A stretch of 64,000 bases of DNA, from assembly GCA_963782475.1 (NCBI GenBank), contig CAWAJW010000016.1:124001-188000 (forward strand), written 5' to 3'. Every line of letters begins with the position of its first letter. Within the stretch, counting starts at the first letter, position 1. Under the pieces are notes generated by a model. It was given only the letters and a program-made list of their open reading frames with translations, had not been told where the DNA came from and made no database searches. This DNA is from CAVQBP01 sp963782475 (GTDB lineage: Bacteria; Bacteroidota; Ignavibacteria; Ignavibacteriales; Ignavibacteriaceae). The position numbers and the translations under genes are program-made. Positions 28,183-37,364 of the stretch are shown here, piece by piece.

Positions 28183-29079
28183 ATGAAGCAGACAATCGAT
28201 CCCGGTTTAGGAGAGAAATATTTCGGAAGGACTAAAAGAGTAATTAATAAAGACGGTTCTTTCAATGTAACCCGTATGGGAACCGACTTCCATCCGAAAG
28301 ATATTTACCAGTTTCTTGTAAATCTTTCGTGGACAAAATTTTTCGGCTTAGCTGTTGTCGCTTATCTTTTATTTAATGCATTATTCGGTTTAATTTATTT
28401 CCTGATAGGAATTCAAAGTTTAAAAGGTGCGGTAGTTTCAACAAATTTAGAAAATTATTTCAGCTGCTTTTTCTTCAGTGTACAAACTTCCACAACAATC
28501 GGTTACGGCGGCATTAGCCCTGAAGGCCTGGTTGCAAATTCTACCGTAACTATTGAGGCTATGGCTTCAGTATTTGCCTTTGCTTTGATTACCGGATTAT
28601 TATATGGAAGGTTTTCTCATCCATTCTCGAGGATTTTGTACAGTAAGAACGCTATAATTGCACCTTATAAAGGGATTAATTCCCTGCAATTCAGGATTGT
28701 AAATCAAAGGAATAATAATTTAATGGATATTGAAGCACAGGTAATGGCTGTGCTTGTTGATAAAGACTTCAACAGGAAATACTATGATATGAAGCTTGAA
28801 AGATATCATGTCCATTTTTTTGCATTAAGCTGGACGGTTGTTCACCCCATAGATGAAGATAGCCCGCTCTTTGAAAAATCACTTGAAGAGTTAAAAGAAA
28901 AGCAATTTGAAATTCTAATATTAATTAAAGGATATGATGATACTTTTAACCAGCTTGTTCATTCGAGGTATTCCTACACATTTGAAGAAATAATCTGGGG
29001 TGCGAAGTTTATAAGATCTTTTAATACCGATTCAAACGGAGATATAATTTTAAAGTTAGAGGATATCCATCTTATTTGA
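28183..29079 (+). CDS. Inward-rectifier-type potassium channel (KirBac family)
   Basis: 298 residues. Slide helix region about 38-50, TM1 about 52-76, pore loop FFFSVQTSTTIGYGG with the K+ selectivity filter TIGYG (105-109), TM2 about 118-141. Residues about 150-298 are the cytoplasmic immunoglobulin-like domain of Kir channels (LQFRIVNQRNNNLMDIEAQV, SWTVVHPIDEDSPL). A K+ conductance gated by cytoplasmic ligands is expected; in KirBac1.1-type channels anionic lipids such as PIP2 act as ligands. AAGAGG precedes the ATG. A HerA-like ATPase gene follows 63 bp downstream on the same strand. Confidence 0.93.
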   Translation: MKQTIDPGLGEKYFGRTKRVINKDGSFNVTRMGTDFHPKDIYQFLVNLSWTKFFGLAVVAYLLFNALFGLIYFLIGIQSLKGAVVSTNLENYFSCFFFSVQTSTTIGYGGISPEGLVANSTVTIEAMASVFAFALITGLLYGRFSHPFSRILYSKNAIIAPYKGINSLQFRIVNQRNNNLMDIEAQVMAVLVDKDFNRKYYDMKLERYHVHFFALSWTVVHPIDEDSPLFEKSLEELKEKQFEILILIKGYDDTFNQLVHSRYSYTFEEIIWGAKFIRSFNTDSNGDIILKLEDIHLI

Positions 29080-29142
29080 AAAAATTAATTTAGAATGAGA
29101 CTATATTTATTATTACTTTTTTAAAATTTTGAGGGAATAAAT

Positions 29143-31567
29143 ATGGTAGATTATGAAAAGCTCGGCGTATTCTATCTCGGTAAAGGAATTCGATCAATCA
29201 AATAAAAAGCTTCTCGATAATTTAATCCTTTATGAATCAAAAGATTTAACCACACACGCAATGTGTGTGGGTATGACCGGAAGCGGAAAAACAGGTCTTT
29301 GCATAGCATTGCTTGAAGAAGCAGCTATTGATAAAATCCCGGCAATCATAATTGATCCGAAAGGGGATTTGTCCGATTTACTTTTAACATTTCCTGATTT
29401 AAATCCTGAAGATTTCAAGGAATGGCTGACTCAGGATGAAGCCGACAAAAAAGGAATCTCCCTTGATGAATTAGCAAAGGAAAAAGCCGGAGCTTGGGAA
29501 AAAGGTCTATTAAGCTGGGGTCAAACCAAGGATAGAATTAAAAGGCTTAAAGATTCTGTAACCTTTGATATTTATACTCCGGGCAGTAATGCAGGGAAAC
29601 AGGTCTCTGTTCTGGGATCTTTCGAACCGCCGGAAGATAAAATTCTGAACGATGATTTTTCTCTCAGGGAAACTATATTAAGTGTTGCAGGAGCTTTACT
29701 AAATCTGATTGGAATATCCGCCGATCCTATTAAAAGCAAAGAGACAATTCTGTTAACTAATATCATTGAGTTTTACTGGCGGCAAAAAAAGGGATTAACA
29801 CTGCCGGATTTAATTCAATCTATAACGAATCCTCCGATTCAAAAAATCGGGGTTTTTGATATTGAATCATTTTATCCTTCAAAGGAAAGATTTGAGCTGG
29901 CAATGCAGCTGAATAATCTCCTTGCATCACCCGGTTTTTCAGGATGGATGGAAGGGGAAAAATTAAGTATCTCAAATTTTTTATATACTGGTGAGGGAAA
30001 ACCTAAACATTCTATTTTTTCAATAGCACATTTAAATGATACCGAAAGGATGTTTTTTGTAACCCTTCTTCTAAATGAAGTTATTAACTGGATGAGACTT
30101 CAGCCTGGAACGACAAGCCTGCGGGCAATAATTTATATGGATGAAATTTTCGGGTATTTCCCCCCGGTTGCAAATCCTCCTTCCAAAATTGCAATGCTCA
30201 CATTATTGAAGCAGGCAAGAGCATTTGGCTTGGGAATAGTTTTAGCGACGCAAAATCCGGTCGATATTGACTATAAGGGTTTATCCAATATTGGTACCTG
30301 GTTTATAGGAAGGCTTCAGACAGAGCAGGATAAAAACCGTGTCATTGATGGTCTAAATAGTGCAGGGCAGTCAGAAGGAAAATCTTATTCTCAGGAGGAA
30401 CTGGAGAGCTTAATTTCAAAGCTGGATAATAGAATTTTCCTTATGAATAATGTTCATGAAAATGCTCCCGTTGTTTTTGAAACAAGATGGGTAATGTCTT
30501 TTTTAAGCGGCCCTTTAACAAGAGTTCAAATTTCGGAATTAATGAAAAACAAAATTGAAAAAATAACTTTGCCGCCAAAAGCTGTTCAGTTTAACGAAGA
30601 TAATATTTCGAGAGCCAGGCCTGTTATTCCCCCGGAAATCAATCAGGTATATGTTCCTGTCAGATCTTCCAGGCCGGGAAATGAGGCTAAGCTATTATAT
30701 AAATCTTTTTTATACGGGAAAGCCGAGGTTAATATTGTTTCGGATAAAAATAAAATCGAAACATCGGTAAACAGAAATTTATTCTTTCCGCTTATGGATA
30801 ATGATGAAATTATTAAATGGGAAACCCCCGTGGAAATAGAAATACCGGGTGAAGATTTGCTTAAAGAGCCTGAAACATCACAAGCTGCTTTTTCTTCTAT
30901 TCCGAAGGATTCGACAAATCCTAAAAGCTATAATAATTGGACTAAAGATTATACTAATTTCTTATATAGAGAATCGAAAGTTATTCTTTACCAGAATAAG
31001 GAATCAGGTTTAATTTCCAATTCAGGAGAAAGTGAAAAAGATTTCAGAGTGAGAATGGATTTATCTATCCGTGAAATTAGAGATCAGGAAATTGAAAAAA
31101 TTAAAGCAAAATACGGAACAAAAATTTTCGCACTGCAGGAAAAGATGAGAAAGAGTGAACAGAAATTCCAGGATGAAAAAGCGCAATATGATCAGCAGAA
31201 AATAAATACGGCAATTTCAATTGGTACAACTTTACTCGGTGCTTTCCTGGGGAGGAAAACCTTTTCTTCTTCGAATGCCGGCAGAGCCGGTTCTGCAATA
31301 TCAAGAGCATCAAAGACATATAAAGAAAAGATGGATGTAAATCAGGTCCAGGATGACATAAAAAATATAAACCAGCAGATAGAGGAGATAAACAATCAGC
31401 TTAATAATGATGTACAGAATATTTCGGCAAATTATGATCCTGATAAAATTAAACTTGAAGAAATTGTCGTAAGACCGGCAAGATCCGGAATAAATGTTAA
31501 AAGTTTATCTTTAGCCTGGCTCCCGCATTGGATTGAAGGAGAGAAGTCTGTTCCCGCATATGAGTAA
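29143..31567 (+). CDS. HerA-like ATP-binding protein (DUF87), one frameshift at 29185
   Basis: About 807 residues once the frame is joined. Walker A is GMTGSGKTG and Walker B lies in IIYMDEIFGYFPP; ARAFGLGIVLATQNP and WFIGRLQTEQDKNR are conserved FtsK/HerA elements. The C-terminus has long coiled coils around a glycine-rich hydrophobic stretch (TAISIGTTLLGAFLGRK). The true start is the ATG at 29143, after a GAGGG site: it encodes MVDYEKLGVFYLGK, which matches the usual N-terminus of this family, then one extra G at about 29185 shifts the frame. The open frame from 29153 keeps only a spurious start. The family is widespread but of unknown role; a DNA translocase or packaging-type motor is inferred. 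Confidence 0.88.
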
Positions 31568-31616
31568 TGATTTTCTTTATAAAGAACTTTCTCCGGGGAA
31601 TAACTGCCGGACTAAG

Positions 31617-32090
31617 CTAGAATATTTTTTTCATATAGTCTGCAATTTTACCGCTTGGTTCTTCAAGGCTTATTTTTGCAGATTCTTCAAGTTCACTTCC
31701 GAGGCCGAGAAAAGTAAACAAATCTTTTATGTTAATTTTTTTTTCTTTAGTAGATAGTTGCCCGGATATTTGATTAATAATATATACTGCTAAAAATTCC
31801 GAGGCCTTTTTTGTTTTATCCGGATTTATATCAAACTTTGAGCTCAAATCTCTGGAAAGCTTTGAAATTAAATTCTCAACGATATAATTATTATCCTTTA
31901 TTTCAGAGCCGGTGTTAATTAAATCTAAAATACCTTTTGGATTTTTGGCAGCTTGATCTTCTAAATTTTCCCTCATGAAATTCCCTACTTCTGAAAATAT
32001 TTCATCAAGTTGCTCGTTTGATAGATCAACCTTTGATTTTAATTCTTTTATTAAGTTATTTTTATTGGAATCCATTAAATTATATAACAT
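31617..32090 (-). CDS. Helical protein of unknown function
   Basis: 157 residues, almost entirely helical, rich in Lys, Glu and Asn. Three segments, around residues 10-45, 60-115 and 125-157, look like amphipathic helices (for example LSNEQLDEIFSEVGNFMRENL). Somewhat like DUF937-type proteins, which have similar lengths and composition, but I do not claim membership. It is convergent with the HerA-like gene, 49 bp away. AGAGG precedes the ATG at 32090; an ATG five codons in is the alternative. Confidence 0.55.
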   Translation of the reverse strand: MLYNLMDSNKNNLIKELKSKVDLSNEQLDEIFSEVGNFMRENLEDQAAKNPKGILDLINTGSEIKDNNYIVENLISKLSRDLSSKFDINPDKTKKASEFLAVYIINQISGQLSTKEKKINIKDLFTFLGLGSELEESAKISLEEPSGKIADYMKKIF

Positions 32091-32254
32091 GACATACCTC
32101 TAATTATTTTTAATAATATGAAAATTTTAAGATATGTTTTGTAAATGGGAACACAGGTCACATTATTAATATCCAGCAATTATTTCTTCTTGCCTGCTTG
32201 GTAAAAATTAATTTATATTTGATTTATTATATTTGACAATAATTTTAGCTTTTT

Positions 32255-32596
32255 ATGCCTGTTAAAGATGCAATGGAAAAAATTAAAAATTCTGTAACCG
32301 GATGGGAAAATGTAGCTTACCGGCAGCACAGATTCGGAGGGATTGAGTTTAAATTTGGCCGCAGGGAAATAGGTCATATTCACGGTAATTATTTAGTAGA
32401 TATTCCATTTACAAAAAAGATTAAGAATGAAATTTTATCTGCAGGTTTAGCAAATCAGCATCATGTTTTACCGGGAAGCGGATGGATCTCAAAATATCTG
32501 GAAACAGCTGAAGATGTTGATATTGCAATTGAACTTCTAAATCGTTCATACAAACTTGCTTTGGAACAGCAAGGCAGAAGGATTGAAAACAGTTAA
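32255..32596 (+). CDS. Luciferase-fold (DUF5519) protein
   Basis: 113 residues with the pattern of the DUF5519/luciferase-domain family: VAYRQHRFGGIEFKFGRREIGHIHG at residues about 20-44, followed by LVDIPFTKKIKNEIL, HHVLPGSGWISKYL and a final AIELLNRSYKLA helix. Family members are small single-domain proteins, often near stress or metabolism genes, with no established activity. It is followed by a GNAT gene 29 bp later, maybe cotranscribed. Confidence 0.75.
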   Translation: MPVKDAMEKIKNSVTGWENVAYRQHRFGGIEFKFGRREIGHIHGNYLVDIPFTKKIKNEILSAGLANQHHVLPGSGWISKYLETAEDVDIAIELLNRSYKLALEQQGRRIENS

Positions 32597-32625
32597 ATCA
32601 AAGCATCAATATTCATTTTTAGAAA

Positions 32626-33204
32626 TTGGAAGAATTAGTAAATATCGCCCCGGAAATCGAAACCTTAAGGACTATTTTAAAAAAATATAAAGCCGGGGAT
32701 GGAAAAATATTTTATCAGGTAATTGATAAAAACAGGAATAGAATGCTCGACAGCTTTCCTATTATGCTTTCGAATACACATGACGAATTTAGCGCTGAAT
32801 ATTACATTAGAAAGAAAATTGAAGAATGGGATGAACAATCAGCTTTTAATTTTGGAATTTGGCTCAAAGGAACAGGGGAATATGCCGGGCATATTTCAGT
32901 GAAAAATATTGACTGGATTATACCTCGAGGGGAAATAGCCTATGTTATTTCGGGCGAACATGAGGGGAAGGGGATAATGACAGAAGCATTAACCGCGATT
33001 ATTAAATTCAGTTTTGAAAACTTATTGATGAGCAGATTATTTCTAAGAGTGTTGACAGCAAATGTCCGGAGCTATGAGCTGGCAGAACGGTGCGGGTTCT
33101 TAAGAGAAGGTACTTTAAGAAAAGACCATAAAACATATGACGGCGAACTGGTAGATCTATATTATTATGGAATGACAAGAGAAGATTATAAAAAATTCTA
33201 TTAG
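32626..33204 (+). CDS. GNAT-family N-acetyltransferase (RimJ/RimL type)
   Basis: 192 residues. Acetyl-CoA binding region is EIAYVISGEHEGKGIMTEALTAI (around 102-124), where the R/QxxGxG/A loop appears as EHEGKG. The C-terminal NVRSYELAERCGFLREGTLRKDHKTYDG (about 145-172) is characteristic of RimJ/RimL-type enzymes, which acetylate protein N-termini or small amines. The frame begins with TTG; a stop lies two codons upstream, so no ATG start is available before it and no clear Shine-Dalgarno is seen. The substrate is unknown. Confidence 0.88.
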   Translation: MEELVNIAPEIETLRTILKKYKAGDGKIFYQVIDKNRNRMLDSFPIMLSNTHDEFSAEYYIRKKIEEWDEQSAFNFGIWLKGTGEYAGHISVKNIDWIIPRGEIAYVISGEHEGKGIMTEALTAIIKFSFENLLMSRLFLRVLTANVRSYELAERCGFLREGTLRKDHKTYDGELVDLYYYGMTREDYKKFY

Positions 33205-34700
33205 TGATTTTATCATTCATTTTTTACTTCTTTTTTATATTTAAAATGAATCTGCTGAACTTACCATGAATTCCTTTTTTATATCGATATGACCGTATTT
33301 TCATGAGTGCGTTCTTTGTTTCTTCTTTTTTGTGTTCTCTATAGCATTTTGTACGCTTTCTGTTCTTATATGTTAGCATATATTGATATTCCTTTTTATT
33401 TTTTTTTTTTTTTTTTAGAGCATTTTTTTTTATTTTTTTTTCGTTTTCTTTTTGTAATTGCTTATGATATTATGCTTTGTTTCGATTTTTTTTTTGCTGA
33501 ATCGTATCCATCTTAGCTGATTTTGCTCGACATTTTCCAGTGTTAATCTTTTGATTTCCGTACGATATTCACTGCAAGCACATTAGTGAGCAATTCTGCA
33601 TATTTATCCACTCCGGCTGCTTTGAACCATTTTTTCCGTAGTAACAAGCGATGATTCTCTGTCTTTTTAGTGAAAAGATGCTTTTATTTTATACTATCAT
33701 TGTTTTATATACTTTATTAGTGGTTCCGATAAGCTAGCCGGATACCGTTTTATACATGCTTGATACATTATATACATAGATCTGTTTACGCTACTGCATT
33801 GCTATTGATTTCGGTATATACTACAGAGATCTATGTACCATTCCATCTGCCGAGCTGTATACCTTATTATTCTTATTAAATCACACTCGTACCAGCCGTA
33901 TTAATTTCTTATTGCTGTGACACCGGTGAATGTATCATATCTTGAGGTGCTGCAGAATTACATTACCTCATAATTGCTTTTGCCCTTAACCAATCCAAGG
34001 TGTAGAAGAGACCGCTGCTGCTCTGCACCGCTTAGGCTAGCTTTTGATAGAGCCAGTATATAGGTTGTTGCGAATCAATTATATTTAGATATTTTGTCAG
34101 GATATAATAGGTACTATTTAATCCAGCGGTTCAAAGATTTTCCGGATGCGTTGAAGATTTTTGTGAATACAAGTGATACGCCATAATATTGGTGTTAGAT
34201 ATCTTCCGGCGTTCTTTTAGAATACGGGTTCTGCAGAATGACTGATACTTCTTCGTTCAAATTTTATCAGGCAGTCTTGAAGAGTGTCGTAGATGAAGAG
34301 TATCACAATCAATACCGCTTGTATTGTTAGTAATTGTCTTATTGTTATCGGCTATCATATATTGTAAGAGGCAGCCATTTAAAAGAGAGATCTTCAAGAG
34401 TTAACCTTTCCTCATCAGCTAATTTTAAATTGCTGCTGCTGTAATGTTTTTGTAATGCTCCGATGTTGAAGAGCATTCTTTTTATACAAACCGTATCATA
34501 TGAAAAGCTGAAGTGCTTCCAAATATCCTTAGGAAATAACTGCTGCTGATAATCCTTTTGTTCATTCAATGTAGATTGAAGCTGTACTGTAGTTTTGAAG
34601 TTATTCGCAGGTTTGCTGCATTCACTGGATTCGAAATTATAATGAATAGTAAAGTTATATTAATTATAATTTTCCCTTTTACGTTATGGTTAAATTATTT
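33205..34700. other. 1.5-kb stretch without a convincing gene
   Basis: The left 300 bp is dominated by T tracts: 18 T at 33399, 9 T at 33423 and 33433, 10 T at 33486. The rest (about 33500-34680) has fewer runs and more mixed bases than neighbouring DNA, with many short words such as TATAC and GATAC. The longest open frame (minus strand, about 34657-34345) is 104 codons; its C-terminal part reads plausibly as protein (DIWKHFSFSYDTVC, ADEERLTLEDLSF) but lacks a good start. Further minus-strand stretches are broken by stops. It could be a decayed gene cluster, a contaminating or low-quality segment, or a noncoding locus. Confidence 0.6.
33399..33495. repeat. Cluster of long T homopolymers
   Basis: Four T runs (18, 9, 9 and 10 bases) within 97 bp. 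No other part of the window has runs of this length. They could mark a real A/T-rich element or an assembly artefact. Confidence 0.85.
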
Positions 34701-35864
34701 TTATTCTTCAAGAAGTTTTTTCAATACTTTCATCCTTTGCTTTCCGTTGATATAACTCGGATCAAGTTCAACTGACATCCTGCAATTTGTTATTGCTAAT
34801 TGGTATTGCTTATCTTCCATATATGCTTCACCTAGAAAATCATATCCATAAGGTAATTCCGGAAAAAGCTCTATAAATAATTTAAATACAGCTATTGCAT
34901 TAGAAATTTCTTTCCGGTGCAGATATTCATAGCCATGATTTGCTATAATATGCGGTATGTACCAGAGCTCTCTTAATTCGCTTTTTGTCGCTGAATCTAT
35001 GGCAGTACTTATAAATGCAAGTGAATCAATTCTCGACTTAAGTTTACGACTATCAATATAATCTTTAGTTTTCTCTTCTGGGAACAATTCCGGAATTACT
35101 AATATTCTTTCACCTTTTTTTAGTTCTTCTTTTAAATCGAACCGCATTACTTTTTTATAATTATGGAAATAATATAAATATATAATTGCATTGTCCAAAT
35201 CATATATTGTTGTGTATAAAGTACCTTTCTGATGAACTGAATCCATTATGGAGGTACAATATTCGATACTCGCTTCACTATGTTTTTTTAATAACGACAT
35301 TGCTTTTTTGTAGCGCCAGCAGTCAATCCGGGTTTCATCAGTTATTTCTGATTGGCGGAAATTTGTTTGAACAAAATAATTTTTTTCTCCTAAAATTCTT
35401 GAGTCGCCATCTACGATTAAATATTTGCCGGTTTTGTCTAAGAATACCCATACAGAATGAGACCAGAAATATAAATTATACTTATTAATAAGCGCATTCA
35501 CTTCTTCCACGGTTGAGCATTCGCTCATAATTTTTCTTTTTAAATCGAGCTCAAATATAGGTTCTTTATTTGTTGTATCTTTTAAGGGTTTATCGGAAAC
35601 GCCGAAAGCATCAAATACTAATCCAGCTTCGTTCATTCCTCCTTCGGGAAACAAATTATCATATCCTACATAAACAACACCATAATGCTGAATGCCCCCG
35701 GGTTCAAACCAGATCCTGGTATCAGGATTTGAAAAATCTTCATTGTTTCCGACTATTGTTTTTCCATTTATAGTAATTTTAATCAAACTACAGCCAAATA
35801 AATTTTGATTAAATATAAATGTTAGAATAAAAACAGTGAAAATAACTAAACGTGTTATTTTCAT
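34701..35864 (-). CDS. Secreted Ntn-hydrolase (choloylglycine/C45-like) with C-terminal TPR
   Basis: 387 residues. Signal-like N-terminus (about 1-24) ends at LFG-Cys25, and Cys25 starts CSLIKITINGKTIVGNNEDF, the nucleophile and first strand of linear C-N amide hydrolases, where Cys becomes the N-terminus after processing. GNNEDF corresponds to the usual GRNxD motif. A TPR-like segment closes the protein (about 330-380, LFPELPYGYDFLGEAYMEDKQYQLAI). The partner gene upstream at 36023-37052 is a homologue (shared CWRYxxAxxxL and YDL/YDM motifs). The amide substrate is unknown; the LFGC sequence also resembles a lipobox. Confidence 0.78.
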   Translation of the reverse strand: MKITRLVIFTVFILTFIFNQNLFGCSLIKITINGKTIVGNNEDFSNPDTRIWFEPGGIQHYGVVYVGYDNLFPEGGMNEAGLVFDAFGVSDKPLKDTTNKEPIFELDLKRKIMSECSTVEEVNALINKYNLYFWSHSVWVFLDKTGKYLIVDGDSRILGEKNYFVQTNFRQSEITDETRIDCWRYKKAMSLLKKHSEASIEYCTSIMDSVHQKGTLYTTIYDLDNAIIYLYYFHNYKKVMRFDLKEELKKGERILVIPELFPEEKTKDYIDSRKLKSRIDSLAFISTAIDSATKSELRELWYIPHIIANHGYEYLHRKEISNAIAVFKLFIELFPELPYGYDFLGEAYMEDKQYQLAITNCRMSVELDPSYINGKQRMKVLKKLLEE

Positions 35865-36022
35865 AAATTAGCTTCCCACTTTTCTTATTAAGATGATTGT
35901 CTATGCAGTATTAGACTCCAAATTACTAAATAGGTTACTTGATTCTTGGTTGTTACTATAAATATTGATTTTATTTGATGCTGATTTAAACTTTTATCAT
36001 AAGAAAATTATTTCATGGTGAA

Positions 36023-37052
36023 TTAAAAAGGTATTATTGATTTTATTGTCTTAACCGAAAAAATTTTATTATATTTTCTGTCTAAACAAATATCTAAAGA
36101 GAATGAGTTCATATCATAAACAGCAGACCACATGGTAATATTTTGAGATACTGAACTCAATATTTTCATTGCATTATTCCCGTTAATTTTTCCATTTGTA
36201 TTTTTTAACATATTATAAGCAGTATTATATCGCCAGCACGGAGTTGATGAAGGAGCTTTCGAGCCTGTTATAATAAAATTTGTGCAGATCTGAAAAGGTT
36301 CATTATTATGTATTACTTTCATTTCTTTGTTGACATATTCGATTACAACCGATTCACTATTGCGATCAGCAATTAAATAATGAACTGGGTGCGCAGCATC
36401 TTTAAAATTAAAATTTTGAATTAATGATATTGCTTCTTCAGTGCTTGCCAGCATAATCAAGTACCAGCCTGATTATATCCAGACAACCTAAATTGATCTT
36501 ATTAGGATCATATGGTGGTTGTGCAATCGGGACTGACATCTGCCCTATAGCGACACCTTTTTCGTTTAATCCGTCCATAGTAACATAAGGGCTTCCTGAT
36601 ATTGAAGATGAGCGTTTAATTTGTTCCAAAGATGAGCTTTCTGAAAAACCAAGGTAAGTAATATCGGCTAATGAAATAGATGAATATGCATTACGAGCAT
36701 GAGTATAAAGTATCAGAGCAATATGGTGATAATAATCGAAGTTTCTTCCGAAGATTTTACAGCTGTCGGCCATGGCAGAGAAGCAGGTGCATCCCCAAAG
36801 AGCAGAATCATCCTGCAAACGGAATTTGTTCAGGCTAATTCCTGTTTTCAGATAATTCTGAAAATTGTAATCACCGGAATAGTTCATTACAAATAGAGGA
36901 TAATCACTAATCTGCACAATTTCCCCGGTGGGAACTATATTACCCTGGACAATAAGAGATGCTGTCCTGCTGTCAGGTCCGGTTGTATTTTCATTGCAAT
37001 TAAAACAAAGTATTGAAAATGTTAGGATAAATAGAGATGTAATAATTTTCAT
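36023..37052 (-). CDS. C45/acyl-transferase-like Ntn-hydrolase lipoprotein, frameshifted near 36450
   Basis: Two overlapping frames join into one protein of about 340 residues. N-terminus is a lipoprotein-like signal with Cys around position 19 (CFNC). The catalytic region is WGCTCFSAMADSCKIFGRNFDY (nucleophile Cys in GCTC, then GRNFD), as in acyl-CoA:6-aminopenicillanic acid acyl-transferase and related peptidases. The frame changes just after RLVLDYA and resumes with STEEAISLIQNF. The closing part (WSAVYDMNSFSLDICLDRKYNKIF) matches the neighbour at 34701. One base lost in a short run explains the split; a true pseudogene cannot be excluded. Confidence 0.72.
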
Positions 37053-37364
37053 AATTATTATCCCGATCTGATTAATATTTATTATTAATTAATGAGAACT
37101 AAGAAAAAAATTTCCCCGGAATTTTAACTCACCTGTCCTATCTGTTTATCAATATGAAATCTTCCGAAAGATGATTTATCCTATAATAGTAATACAGTTA
37201 AGTTGATAAAATCCCTAATTTCTAAAAAAACTGCGAGGATATAATCACAATCTATAAATATCTCTAAAAAACAATCGATAAAATATTACTTGCGGAATTT
37301 TTTCGTTTACTGATCGAAACAGAGGTTAATTATTTTCTTTAAAACCAATGGATATTTAACTTTT
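37053..37364. other. 312-bp intergenic gap
   Basis: AT-rich sequence between the frameshifted Ntn-hydrolase gene and the DUF5916 gene, both on the minus strand. It should carry the promoter of neither except possibly a terminator for the upstream gene. I see no coding frame, hairpin with T tail, or repeated element. Confidence 0.5.

Noticed and set aside
33307..33516. Plus-strand ORF full of Phe and Leu in the poly-T zone.
   Set aside because: Composition is a direct result of T runs, with no conserved motif and no Shine-Dalgarno.
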